Of a stretch of DNA of 64,000 nucleotides, positions 27,264 to 38,157 are shown in pieces (position 1 is the first letter of the stretch; the number at the start of each line of letters is the position of its first letter). The position numbers were made by a program, and so were the translations under genes. The notes under the pieces are model-generated. The model was not told where the DNA came from and ran no database searches. It worked only from the letters and a program-made list of their open reading frames with translations. Origin of the DNA: Chrysochromulina parva (Eukaryota > Haptophyta > Prymnesiales > Chrysochromulinaceae); contig PJAB01000014.1 in NCBI GenBank assembly GCA_002887195.1, positions 1 through 64,000 of the forward strand. Reading direction: 5' to 3'.

Positions 27264-30200
27264 ATGTCATGCCCACCCAACGTCAACCCGCTGGAATGGG
27301 CAGCGCGACAGCTCACCGCTGGCGGCGATCTCCGCGTGGCGGCTGCGTGCCTCGACAGAGCGCCTGAGTCGGGCCAAAAGCACTATTTGCGAGGCGGCGT
27401 GGCGTTGCTGGGAAATGACCCGCTCAGAGCGATCGCCCAGTTCCGCGAGGCGGTGCGCGTTCAGCCGACGCACGCCGACGCGCACTTTGAGCTCGGCAAT
27501 GCGCTCTATGGCCAGCACGATATGCCAGCCGCTGAGCGGGCCTTTCAAGCTGCGCTCGGTGCCGAGCCACATCGGCCGCTGTGCTACCTCAACCTTGGCA
27601 ACGTGTACGTGGAGCAGCGGCAGCCGAAGCGTGCGGAGCGCCACTACCGGCTCGCGCTCACTCTCGCGCCGGCTGCGAGCTGGGACGCGTGCGCCGCCTC
27701 CAATGGGCTCTCCAACCTACTCGAGCAAGAAGGCCCGAGGCTCGACGAGGCTCGGCACGTGGCGGCCGCGGCGCTACGCAGCTCGTCGCGCTGCCACTAC
27801 GCGGCGCACAACCTCGGGCGGCTCGAGCGGCGGGCTGGCCGCACGGCGGACGCGGTGAACTTTGCTCGCCAGGCGCACGTGGCCGAGCCGAGGCAGCACG
27901 AGTACCTTGTGGGTCTAGCGGCGGCACTTCACTCGGCCAACCGGCTGCGCGAGGCATGTCACCACTACCGGAGTGCAATTCAACGCAATCCGGCCGATCC
28001 TCGGCTGATGCTCGACCTCGCCAATGCCCTGCAGCAGGACGCGCTGTACGCCGAGGCGATCGACGCGTACGCGGCTGCGCTGCCTGGGCAGCTTGCGCAA
28101 GCCGCTGCCGCGCTGCCAGCAAGCGGCGGCGATACCCCGGGAGTTAGCGGTAGCATCGGTAGCAGCAGCGGCAGCAGCAGCGGCAGTAGCAGCGGTGGTA
28201 GCAGCAGCAGCAGCAGCAGCAGCGGCAGCAGCGGCAGCGGTAGCGGTAGCAGCAGCAGCGGCAGCAGCGGCAGCAGCAGGAGCAGCAGCGGCAGCAGCAG
28301 CAGTGGCCCACGACGTGGCACACTCGGGCGCATCGTGATCTACTGCAGGATCCGCGCGCACGCCGGCGCGGAGAGCGTCCGTGAAGACGTGTGGGGTCCG
28401 ACGACGCTTGCAACCAAGGGCGTTGGAGGCTCGGAGGAGGCGGTCATCATGGTGGCTAGGGAGCTCGCCAGGCGCGGCTGGGCAGTAGCGGTGTACGCCA
28501 ACCCTCCAGCAGAGGATTGCCGCGGCGCCACGCCCGTGGGCGAATTGGGCGGCAGTGTCGAGTGGCACGTGTGGTATGCTCTCCCACGCATCGAGGGGCG
28601 TGGAGAAGGCGTCGCGGTGCTCGTCTCGTGGCGCAACCTTGAGGGGGCTACGTTGCTCGAGGCGGCGACCTCACGCTACGTGTGGCTGCAGGACATAGTC
28701 GAGCATCCACCAGCGTACCACGAGGCGCTTCTCCAGCGCCTCGATGGCATTCTCGTCCTGTCCGCCTTCCACCGGCGCGGACTGCCCGAGATCGCGAGCT
28801 CAAAGGCCGTGGTAACGTCCAACGGCATCGACGCGCGCAGCTTGGTGCCGCCTGGCCCGAACGCGCACTGGCGCTTCATGTATGCCGCCTGGCCGACGGC
28901 GGGGCTGCAGCCGTTGCTTGAGCACTGGCCAGCCATTCGCCAACGGCTGCTCGGCTCGGCGCTGGCCAAGTCGCGCGGTGCTCAACTCGGCGCGCCGACC
29001 CTCGCCGTGTATTACGGCTTCCCGCGCTGGCTGGAGCAGATGCACGGCGCCGAGCCGTGGTATGTGGCGTGGCGGCAGCGCATGGAGCAACTGCTACGTC
29101 ACGAGGGGGTCGAGTACCACGGCATGGTGAATGCGAGTACCGTCGCGCGCGCGTACGCGGCGAGTGGCTTCTACGTGTTCCCCAGCGACAAGCCAGAGAC
29201 CTCAGGGGTCAACCTGATGAAGGCACAGGCGATGGGCGCCATCCCGGTCACCTCGCGTCATCCGAACTCGTCCATGCCCGAGGTGTGCGGCAGATTTGAC
29301 CTCGGCCCTCCTGTGCCACGTGGTGCGGTCGCCATTCAAGGGGACCCGCAGTGGATGCAAAGTTGGACGGACGCCTTGGTGCGCGTCGCCAGTCGGCCAC
29401 CCGAGGAGCTCACGCGCCACCGAAGGGCGATGGTGCGGTTTGCGCGCCGTCGTTTCGATTGGTCTACGGTCACGGAGGGCTGGCATCGCGCCTTCGGTGG
29501 CGCGCCCACTCTACCGCTCCGGGGCGCCCACGACGACGCGTTCGAGGACGCTGAAGACGACGAGGACGAGGGCGAGGACGAGGGCGAGCAGGGCGAGCAG
29601 GGCGTGGTGGAAGGTGCGGACGGTGCAGAGGGCCGCACGAAGGTCCAGGCTGCTACAGACTGTGAGATTCCTCCACTCGCCTTTAGCTTTGGCGACGTTG
29701 GCGCCATCTCCGGTCGACGCTTCGGGCCGATGCCAATCTCCGTTCCCTTGCTACCGCAGTCGTCATCCCCGCCCCCGCCCCCGCCCCCGCCACCAACGTC
29801 CACTCCCTCGCCGCTCTCGCCACCGCCACCGCCACCGCCACCGCCACCGCCACCGCCACCGCCACCGCCACCGCCACCGCCACCGCCACCGCCACCGCCA
29901 CCGCCACCGCCACCGCCCGAGCGTCCAAAACCCTCACGCAGCATCAGCAACAGCCGCACCACTGGCGCCGCGAGCCCCACAAAGAGCCGAGCCGCCGCCA
30001 CCTCATCCAGGGAGACCACGAGCGGCGACGACAAGTGCGCCGAGAAGGGCTCAGCTGCCGCCCGCTTCGGCGCAGGCGAGCGCGCCTACCAATCCGGCGA
30101 CCTGCAGACTGGATTCCATTGCTTCCATTCAGCGGCGAGCCTGGATCCAACTGATGCGGACGCGTGGTACATGGCCGGCGGCATGTTTGTGGTGGCTGGG

Positions 30201-32995
30201 CAGGCGGAGCAGGCCATCCCGTTCTTCGACAAAGCCCTCGCCGCTCGGCCCGACCACGCGAATGCGCTCTTCGAGCTCGCTAACGCGCATCTGGGCCGCG
30301 CAGATCCCCAAGCCGCGGAGCCCTATTATGTCCGATCTGCGGCAGCGTTCCGGCGGGTCCTCGCGTCGCCTACGGCACACGCACACGAGAAGCGGAAGGC
30401 GGAGTTGCTCCCAACGGTACTCTCCAACTTGGGCAACACGTATCTCGACCTTCAGCGAGCGCGAGAGGCAATCGCCGTGTATGAGGAAGCGGCCGCCTCA
30501 CACCCGCCTACCTGCCTCCCATTCAACGGCCTGTCCAACGCCTACGAAGGGGAAGGGCGATTCCCCGAGGCACTTGCAGCCTCGCGGCGTGCCATCCGGA
30601 TGCTCCCTTCGACGTGCCACCTCGCCTATTACAACCTGGGGCGCATGCTCAAGGCGAGCGAGCAGCACATGGAGGCGCCCGCGGCGTACGCAATGGCGGT
30701 CGCCATCAAGCCGAGCGACCACCAGTACGTGAACGGCCACGGCACCGCTTTGCATGCAGCAGGCAGGCTCGAGGAGGCCGTGAAAGCGTACAAGACCGCC
30801 ACGCAGCTCGCTCCCACGTGGTCCTCGCCCTATCGCAACCTAGGCCTACTTGAGTATGAGCAGGGCGGCCGCAGCCGGCAGGCCATCGGCTGGTACCGCC
30901 AGACGCTTGCTCTGGACCCAACATCGGCCGAGACTTACTGTGACATGGGCACGGCGCTGCTGGAGCTCGGCGAACTCGCGCCTGCCATGAAGGAATACAG
31001 CCACGCGCTCACTCTCAACCCGTCCAACCCGCTCGCGCATGCAAACCATCTGTATCTCGCCACCAAGTTGTGTGAGTGGCGGGATCACGAGGCACGGCAT
31101 GCGACGCTTCGAGGGCACGGCGCCCAACTTCTGGCTGCGACTGCCGCCCGACGGCTGCAGCCGCTGCAGCCCGCCCCGTTCCTCTTCCTGCCCCCCTACC
31201 ACGCCCTCTCGTACGATGGACTGCGCCCCGAAGTGCTCCGGGAGCTCGCCCTTGCCTACGCCGAGCGCGCCGCCGAGCGCGCGGGCGGTACCGGTACCCG
31301 TACCGGTACCGTTACCGGTACGCGCCTGCCGCTCGCGCGCCCGTCGTCTCTGGACGTGGACGGGGACGTTGCGTCAGTGTCGTCAGTTTCGTCTCTGGAC
31401 GTGGACGGGCGTAGTTACGGCGAGGTGAAGGGCAAGGGCGAAGGCGAGGTGAATGGTGGTAAGGGCAAGGGCGACCGACGGCTGCGTGTCGGTTACCTGT
31501 CCACCGATTTGGGCGAGCACCCCACCTCACACCTGATGCGCTCGTTTTGGAGGCTGCAGCATGAGCACGGGCGCGTGCGTGCGACATGCTTCGCGCGCTC
31601 GAATGACGGCTCGGAGCAGCGTGCGTTCTTGATGCAGACGTGCGAGGAGTGGGTCGAGCTCACTGGCTTGTCATGGGCGGCAGCTGCACAGCAGATCCGA
31701 CAGCGGCGATTGCATCTGCTGGTCGACCTCAACGGCCACTGCGGCCGGCCCCAATTTGAAATCCTCTCGTTGCGCGCGGCACCCCTGCAGCTCACCTATA
31801 TGGGCCATCCGGGCACGAGCGGCGCGAGCTACGTGCAGTACGTCCTCACTGATCCAATCGCCACAGCCCCTCGCGCGCGCACACACTTTTCGGAACATCT
31901 TCTCTCGCTGCCGCAGTGGCATGTGACGGACTACCGCTTCTCGCATGCATTCAATGCGCGTGGCCCTTCCGACCGGCCGACAGGCTTGGGCGAGCCGCCG
32001 AAGGGCGCGCCGCCCGCTGGCCCACGCCGCCCGTGGCCCGAGCACGCGACGCGCGCGACGCTTGGCTTGCCTCAAAACGGCTTCGTGCTGGCCACGTTCC
32101 TTCAGCTGTACAAGGTCACCCCGCGCGTCTTCGACACGTGGCTCAACGCGTTGCGCGCCGCACCCATCACAACGCGTCTCTGGCTACTCGAGTTCCCACG
32201 CGGCGCGGTAACGAACCTTCTCGGGCACGCGGCAGCGAACGGCATCTCCCTCCGACGGCTGCTGAGCGCCCCCACAGCGGAGCGCTCGTTCCACCTCGCG
32301 CGCGTGGCGTTGGCCGACCTGGTGCTCGACAGTCAGATTGACCTCAGATTGACCTCAGATTGACCTCAGATTGACCTCAGATTGACCTCAGATTTACCTT
32401 AGATGGACCTCAGATGGACCTCAGATTGATCTCAGATGGACCTCAGATTGATCTCAGATGGACCTCAGATGGACCTCAGATGGACCTCAGATGGGCCTCA
32501 GATTGACCTGGTGCTCGACAATCGGAGCCGTTCCTCTGATGGCCTCAGATTGCCTCTGAGTGCCTCAGATTGACTCTGATTGCCGCGGATTGCCTCCCTC
32601 ACGGCATACAGGTGCTCGATACGGCGCCATACGCGGGCCACACGACGACGGGCGATGCGCTCTGGATGGGCACGCCTGTGCTGTCGCTGCCGGGTGAGAT
32701 GATGCAGTCGCGCATCGCCGCGGGCTATGCTGCCAATGCGGGCTGCCCTCAGCCGCACGCGGACTCGTTGCGTGCATACGAAGCGTACGCGGCCGCCGTG
32801 GCCGCGCACCCACAGGTCGCAGATGCGATGCGTACGTGCCTTGCGCGCGGCCGCTGGACGCACGCCGCCTTCGACACACGCCGCTGGGTGCACGGCTTCG
32901 ATGAGGGCGTGCGTCTCCTGTGGGAGATTCACCGTTACGGCCTCCAGCCGATGCACGTGCTGCTTCCGTCCAGGCACACGATGGGCGGCGGCTGA
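27264..32995 (+). CDS. Giant TPR-GT4-TPR-GT41 double glycosyltransferase
   Basis: Two exons, 27264..32321 and 32612..32995, about 1813 residues; the splice ADL|VLDTAPYAGHTTTGD is phase 0 and restores the OGT core. Order: TPRs (about 20-310), Ser/Gly linker (about 293-350), a GT-B glycosyltransferase resembling GT4 (about 351-744; GVGGSEEAVIMVARELARRG, then VSWRN, SNGID and PSDKPETSGVNLMKAQAMG), acidic and polyproline linker (about 760-890), a second TPR block (about 930-1270) and a SPINDLY/OGT-type GT41 domain (about 1400-1813). The GT41 part keeps HPTSHLM (catalytic-region His), the QLYK lysine, HPGTSG and the LWMGTPVLSLPG motif. Soluble OGT/SPY enzymes add GlcNAc or fucose to Ser/Thr; GT4 enzymes transfer hexoses. 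Fusion suggests sequential glycosylation of one protein substrate. In the GT4 EX7E motif the second Glu appears to be Lys. Confidence 0.88.
28141..28307 (+). repeat. AGC/GGC trinucleotide array coding poly-Ser/Gly
   Basis: About 165 bases of AGC/GGT/GGC triplets encode a Ser/Gly linker of about 55 residues between the first TPR block and the GT4-like domain. Likely flexible and length-variable. Confidence 0.9.
29821..29916 (+). repeat. Perfect (CACCGC)16 hexamer array in polyproline linker
   Basis: Sixteen uninterrupted CACCGC units. In the coding frame they read Pro-Pro throughout, so with the flanking prolines they form a long polyproline rod between the two catalytic halves. Perfection suggests recent expansion. 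Confidence 0.95.
32322..32611 (+). repeat. TPR-glycosyltransferase intron (290 nt), CCTCAGATTGA minisatellite
   Basis: GT-AG intron, phase 0. Its body is more than 20 degenerate units of CCTCAGATTGA or CCTCAGATGGA, turning into CTCTGATTGCC near the 3' end. The first eight bases GTGCTCGA are identical to the first eight of the next exon. GACCTGGTGCTCGACA, which spans the exon-intron boundary (32316), occurs again inside at 32505. Confidence 0.93.
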
Positions 32996-34003
32996 CGAAA
33001 CTTACGAAGAGCCGTCGCCGGAGTGTGGGCGCCGGCGCAAGCGGTGAGGCGACCCCGACCCTTGGGCCACGGTACAGACAACAGAGAGCGGATCGGCAAT
33101 AGGTGCCCGAATGTGCGTAGGGGCTAGGCCAAGGGCGCTTTAGTCCCGATCGACTTCGGTCTTCGCGCCCGGCCGTGGGCCGCCCACAGCCGCACCAGAC
33201 AGGCGACGAGGCGAGTAGTAGTCCTGTAGTTTTAGTGTGTTAGCTGTTACAAACTGTAGTTACTTGTCAGTTACAGCTGTTACGGTACGGTCCGTGTTGG
33301 ACGTCGTTGCGTGTGTGCGAGTAGTCGCGTCCCAGATTTGAGATTTTAATGAATGCATGTTTTAATTGCCAGACAATCAATTACCCGCGACCGTGCCTGG
33401 TACGCAGCTGTACGCACACACCAGTTACAGTTGTCTCGACCGGACGGGTGCGTCGGTGCGACGACGCGGTACGAGCGTCGACATCGTCTTCCGACGCATT
33501 CTTCTCCAGCTCTTTCAGTTCCTTCTCCGTCTTCAAAGGAGTAAAAATAGCGCGGTTGCCGGACCAGGAGCTGCCTGCGCTGTGTAATAATTCACACTAT
33601 GAATCCCTTAGATATCGTATGCACCGCACGTCAGTCGGGAACCGTCCTTTGAGACGGTGGTGTGGTGAGCGCGGTGCTGGGACCGCGACGAAACTGACTT
33701 ACCGGTACTGACTGTCGCGAGATCGTACCAGCGTGGTGCGTGTTAACGCGTATATCCTACGGTCGGGTCCGGGGGCTCCCCGGGTGCGGGTCGCTCTACT
33801 TCGAGAGGTGCGTCCTCGCTCTCGAGGGTCGCTCCGGTTTAATTTTTCAGCGTAACTATCTATCGTATAACTGTTCGGCGTGTATTGCCGTATACGCCGC
33901 GTGCCACCTTTCCGCGCACTTGTCGTACTGCGGCATGTCGACACATACAAGTCCGTCAAAACACTTCGCTCTCTACAGCCATTGTCCACAGCTCGTCCAC
34001 AGC
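32996..34003. other. Convergent intergenic region, relatively AT-rich
   Basis: About 1 kb between convergent genes. It is less GC-rich than the coding sequence, with GTTAC/GTAGT strings near 33230-33290. Frames are short and not protein-like. Nothing recognised. Confidence 0.35.
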
Positions 34004-35011
34004 TCAGAGACACGTTGCGCTCAAGGACGGGCTCATGACCCTGGCAATCAGTGCATCCTCCTCATCCAACCCCGCGCCCACCTTCGGATACATGTATGTT
34101 TGCCCTTGCGCCCCTCGCCGAGCACGAGGTGACGCACTACAATCAGAACGGTCCGCTCGGTGACTTCCAGAAGGCTCTTGCCGAGAGCGTTGCGCCCGAG
34201 GGAGTGTCAGAGGGAGTGGGCCAACCTGCTGCTGGTGCTGCGAGCCAGCCTGCTGCTGGTGCTGCGAGCCAGCCTGCTGCTGCGGGCGAGCAGGCTGCTG
34301 CGAGTCTGCCGGCTGCTTGGAGGATGAGGATGCGGAAGGAAGTCGTGGATTTGGCTTGTGCAGAGGCACGTGCTTGCCCGTCGCCGAGTCATGCTTGCGT
34401 GCTGGCTCTAAGACCATCTGACCATCCTTGACTACCACTTCAGCCACTGTCTTCTGTGTCCAGCACGCCTCCTGCGCCTTTGAGATGCTCGCTTCCATGA
34501 TGAACCTGCTCGAGCTGAAGCCAGCCGCGCGCATTGTGGGTCCCGCGCAAGTCGACGTATCAGCCGCCGCGCCAGCCGTCAAGCCAGCTTCATGCTGTCG
34601 CTCTGCCAACCGCGTCGTCACGAGCGCCTTGTCGGCCTCGTCCTTGGGCAGCGCCATGTAGAAGAAGGAGAGCTGTTCATTATTGAGTCCCTTCGAGGCA
34701 TGCATCCCCTTCCCCTTGGCCGCGTCCGCTGTGCGCTGGTGTTCTCGCCGCGGCGCTGGTCGCAAAACGGGCCGTGCAGACCACTCCGATAAGAGACGCA
34801 GCCGCACGCTGAGCGCCTCTGATGGTGTTGCGGACCGGCCCCTCGTATCGCGATGGTGAGCGACAAAATCAGCGTTAGAAAACTCGTTGTCCATGATGGC
34901 CATCGCGAGCCCGCGCTGTGCGGGTGTGAGCAGAAAGAAGTCGCCCATCCGATTCTCATCAGGCATTTGTCCTTCAAGAACGGTTCTGACGGTTCTGTCT
35001 AACAGTTGCAT
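34004..35011 (-). CDS. Hypothetical Gln-rich protein
   Basis: A 335-residue frame with ATG at 35011 and no intron. The N-terminal part is protein-like (MGDFFLLTPAQRGLAMAIMD, LNNEQLSFFYMALPKDEADK), the middle has helix-like KAQEACWTQKTVAEVVVKDG, and the C-terminal third is low complexity with a repeat QQQAGSQH occurring twice in tandem. No known domain is evident. It could be a regulatory protein with a disordered tail, but nothing in the sequence fixes a role. Confidence 0.5.
   Translation of the reverse strand: MQLLDRTVRTVLEGQMPDENRMGDFFLLTPAQRGLAMAIMDNEFSNADFVAHHRDTRGRSATPSEALSVRLRLLSEWSARPVLRPAPRREHQRTADAAKGKGMHASKGLNNEQLSFFYMALPKDEADKALVTTRLAERQHEAGLTAGAAADTSTCAGPTMRAAGFSSSRFIMEASISKAQEACWTQKTVAEVVVKDGQMVLEPARKHDSATGKHVPLHKPNPRLPSASSSSKQPADSQQPARPQQQAGSQHQQQAGSQHQQQVGPLPLTLPRAQRSRQEPSGSHRADRSDCSASPRARRGAQGQTYMYPKVGAGLDEEDALIARVMSPSLSATCL
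34211..34290 (-). repeat. Tandem repeat coding QQQAGSQH
   Basis: Two to three copies of a unit of about 27-30 bases within the hypothetical Gln-rich gene, containing GCTGCGAGCCAGCCTGCTG on the plus strand. Confidence 0.75.
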
Positions 35012-35533
35012 GCTGGCCTGTGACTATGCGGCGCAATATGCAGGCACTGGCTCGTTGGCGACGCTCAATGGGGGCGTGTAGCGGACACTATGTAGGATGG
35101 GCTTTCTAAACAAAAACATGAAAACCCCCCGATCCCGATCCGGGGAGACCCGATTACATTCATTGATTGGATTGTAGTGAAGTCCGGGGCGGATGTACGA
35201 TGTTGCGATATTCAATATGGCCATATTCGGTTGAAATGCGCCAACGGTACTTAATCTCATGACTATGTTAACTTCGCATATAATGTGCCCCGGGGCCGAG
35301 TCACCGATCTCAAAAGCACACGACACCATCAACACAAAGACCTCGGCAGAAGGGGACGACCGAATCGCTCCACGACATGTCCTCCATGATCATTATCGCA
35401 CAGACTGAGGGCGCGTCCAGCACTTGGCTCCAGGCAATAGGTCCGGTCGTCGAGCGCGGTCCCAACCTTATGCCACGTGTGCGTTGTCTTGAAAGGCGCA
35501 ACTCACTTACATCGTCACATGGTCATAGCGTCC
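35012..35533. other. Intergenic region, nothing recognised
   Basis: About 520 bases between two minus-strand genes, with an AT-richer middle; no element or gene seen. Confidence 0.3.
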
Positions 35534-36295
35534 TCAGATTAGAGGCTCGTCCTCCGGTGGTGGTGGCGGCGGCGGCGGGGGCTCCTCCAGGGCGACCAGT
35601 GGTGGCGGCGGCGGCGGCGGCGCGGGATCCTCCGAGCGCGAAGAAAAGCCGTCAGACGGCTCCGTCCTAGTGGAGTCGACAGCGAAGGTCGTCATGACTG
35701 GCGCGACGACCGGCTGAATCATGATCGCGTCGAGAGCGAACATGGAGTAGCTCATCGCCTGGCCCTTCTTAAACGAGCCCACCTTGCCCAACACTGGAGA
35801 GCCTGCTGAGAACGGAGATCCTGGTGAGGGCTGCTTGGGCTTCGAAGCACCTACCGCATCATAGTTCTCTCCGACTAAGCTGGGCTCCGTGCCGAATCCG
35901 ACCTTTGCCCGGCCGCCCGACGGCGACCGCTGCTGGGCAGCCCGAGCAGCCGCAATCTTGTCGAGAGCGTGCACCCAAAGTTTGATCTGACAAGCATCGC
36001 CAGGGACGCAGAACTCGCTGACGGGCCTCAACAGATCAGAGTTCGTCTGGTCCTCTCCGTTGATCTGGATGTGCGTGCACGCTACCTGGATGTTGAGGTC
36101 TTCCATCATTTTCTGGAGGAAGGGCTCAAGGAGTGCCTGAGCGATTGGCTGCTTGAGAGCCCCGCCGGACAGTTGGCAACCAATAGCAAGATCCTGGTCA
36201 CCAGCGATTGTAAGCTCGAAGCTCTGCGCACCCATCGAGGAGACTAATCCATCCTTGCGGCCGAAAGACAGTGCGCTGCTGAGCGCGTTGAGCAT
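35534..36295 (-). CDS. Hypothetical protein with polyproline C-terminus
   Basis: A 253-residue intronless frame with ATG at 36295. Residues 1-115 look folded: SFELTIAGDQDLAIGCQLSG, a helix QPIAQALLEPFLQKMMEDL, and VACTHIQINGEDQTNSDLLR, reminiscent of a small alpha/beta or PDZ-like unit but not assignable. The rest is disordered and ends in two polyproline runs interrupted by acidic residues. The N-terminus has SALSFGRK, resembling the LSFGxxK motif at the end of the myosin tail at 4.5 kb. Function unknown. Confidence 0.55.
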   Translation of the reverse strand: MLNALSSALSFGRKDGLVSSMGAQSFELTIAGDQDLAIGCQLSGGALKQPIAQALLEPFLQKMMEDLNIQVACTHIQINGEDQTNSDLLRPVSEFCVPGDACQIKLWVHALDKIAAARAAQQRSPSGGRAKVGFGTEPSLVGENYDAVGASKPKQPSPGSPFSAGSPVLGKVGSFKKGQAMSYSMFALDAIMIQPVVAPVMTTFAVDSTRTEPSDGFSSRSEDPAPPPPPPPLVALEEPPPPPPPPPEDEPLI

Positions 36296-36732
36296 TTCTG
36301 CTTCTGTCTTATGCTGTTCCTCTCGAGCGGTCTCTGTCTAGAGATGCCCCTGATTCGAGGCGCGGCTTGGACTCGGCGCACACGCCGTCGGCGATACATA
36401 GTTTCCCCAATAGGGTCTCCCTAATGAAACAGTCATTTCGCCCAAACAACACAACACGCCTCGACCCGTCGACCGGACCTCCCTAGGACCTCCCTCAGGG
36501 GTCCATCCGCACATGCACAACCGGACCCTCCGGCCTCCGCAGTCCGCACATGCACAACCCCATTTGAAACCTGGAGCCATGCTCATCACCACACCTCTGA
36601 GCAGGCGATATGATATAGCTGAGATTAAGATTGACCATTGTTGATCTCCAGTTCATGGGGGACAAGGAAAGAATCTACAGCGTCAGTAAGCATGCCCAAT
36701 GAGCATATCCATTGAGCATAAGGAAAGCGCAC
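36296..36732. other. Intergenic region, nothing recognised
   Basis: About 440 bases upstream of one minus-strand gene and downstream of another. A repeated GCACATGCACAACC string occurs near 36510 and 36545; otherwise nothing. Confidence 0.3.
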
Positions 36733-38157
36733 TCAGTTGCCAAGAAGCTTGGGAACCCCGAGCAAGTCGGAGATCTCTTCCGTCAGCTGGTCGGCCGTGG
36801 GGTAGCAACGACAGACGTGAGCTCCCCCCGCCGCAGACCAGTACGAGCTGCTTGTGTATATCGCCAGCAGCGAGGATGTAGGGATCGCCTGCTCGGGGTT
36901 CGCGATAAAGGCGGCTGCTGCTTCGGAGTCGCGCACGAGAAAGGTGGTCTTTGCGTACTCAACCGCGGTGCCCGGTCCCTCGAACACATCAACGGCGGTC
37001 ATAGCCGTACAGTCAGAGCACGCCGGCGCCAGCGGCGTGACGATCACGTCGGGCACCGCCAAAGAGGTTAGAAACGCGAGCAAAAACGCGATCGCGAAGA
37101 AGAGCAGAAGGACAGAGAACGAGCTGCGGTGGCGCACGGGAGAGCTCGAAGACGTCGATGCGGACGACTGTGGCATCCTCGCCGCTCTCGGCCTTGGGGC
37201 GATCTCAGTGGTGATATCGGCAGTCTCGATGATCTCGGGGTCACTCGGTTTGACGCTTGAATTGAGTGGAGCACTCGACTTGAGGATCGGCTCTTCTTCG
37301 GCTGCAACTGCTTCCGGCAGCGTCTCCCCCTCGACGGCGGCTACTTCCGGCAGCGTCTCACCCTCGACGGGTGCACTGTGCAGTTGCAGCGTGCATGGCG
37401 GGAGCGGTGGCTGCGGACACTCCGATGCCGGCTGGTCAGCTGTCTGCGCCAGAGGAGCCATGAGCGTGGACACGTTGGCAAGAGTCGAGGTTGGCTCCGC
37501 GCTTGGCGGCACCTCGAGATCCGCTTTTTCGATGGCTGGGGCCTCGTCGGGCGGTACGGGCAGTGCAACCGCCTGATTTTCCTCCTGGCTCACTTCCATG
37601 CACTCGTACATATAGGCCCGAAGTTCTGGACGAAGGAAGACTTTTTCCATAAGGTCGAGCTCAGCCGCAGCTGGAGCAGCCACCGTGGTGGTCTCCTCGG
37701 GCTTGGTGGCCACCGGATCAGCTTCCAGGGAGTTGCCCGTAGAATCAGCAACACCCACTACGCTTCCTGGGAGGTTTCGATCGTCGCCACTCTGCAGCAT
37801 CTCGTCGAGAGTTTTCGTTGTGGGTGAGCTCACGATTGAAACTGGGCTGTCAGTGGGACCGGTCTTCGGCTCTGGAGTCTTGTTTTGCATGCCATTCTCG
37901 CCTGATGGCGTGGACGGCTCGGATGCATCGAATGCAGCGGAACAGCTCGAAGCTGCCTTGGGCTTTTTGGTCGGAGAGAATGAGTTCAAGACCCTTCGTG
38001 TCATGCTTGTTTTCTTTGGCGATGGCGTCGCTGCCTCCATCTCCGATCCTCCAGAGGTCGGCTTAGAGGTCGGCTCCGAGGCTTGCATCTGTGGGTTCTT
38101 CCGCGCGAAGCTAAGCGACCGAGCCGCTTTCGCCCACGACGATCGTGGGGTAGCCAT
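36733..38157 (-). CDS. Single-span membrane protein, unknown
   Basis: About 474 residues from the ATG at 38157. A long acidic, Pro/Thr/Val-rich and probably disordered region precedes one strong membrane span (SFSVLLLFFAIAFLLAFL) about 125 residues from the end. The C-terminal domain is Cys-containing (ACSDCTAMTAVDVFEG, HVCRCYPTADQLTEEI) and could be lumenal in a type II protein. Basic motifs RSLSFARKN and MTRRVLNSFSPTKKPK lie near the N-terminus. A direct repeat VEGETLPE occurs twice. No family recognised; the single open frame with consistent composition supports coding. Confidence 0.6.
   Translation of the reverse strand: MATPRSSWAKAARSLSFARKNPQMQASEPTSKPTSGGSEMEAATPSPKKTSMTRRVLNSFSPTKKPKAASSCSAAFDASEPSTPSGENGMQNKTPEPKTGPTDSPVSIVSSPTTKTLDEMLQSGDDRNLPGSVVGVADSTGNSLEADPVATKPEETTTVAAPAAAELDLMEKVFLRPELRAYMYECMEVSQEENQAVALPVPPDEAPAIEKADLEVPPSAEPTSTLANVSTLMAPLAQTADQPASECPQPPLPPCTLQLHSAPVEGETLPEVAAVEGETLPEAVAAEEEPILKSSAPLNSSVKPSDPEIIETADITTEIAPRPRAARMPQSSASTSSSSPVRHRSSFSVLLLFFAIAFLLAFLTSLAVPDVIVTPLAPACSDCTAMTAVDVFEGPGTAVEYAKTTFLVRDSEAAAAFIANPEQAIPTSSLLAIYTSSSYWSAAGGAHVCRCYPTADQLTEEISDLLGVPKLLGN

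Noticed and set aside
29336..30034. Minus-strand frame with a poly-Gly run over the polyproline linker
   Set aside because: It is the reverse complement of the CACCGC array; the plus strand has clear TPR and glycosyltransferase domains.
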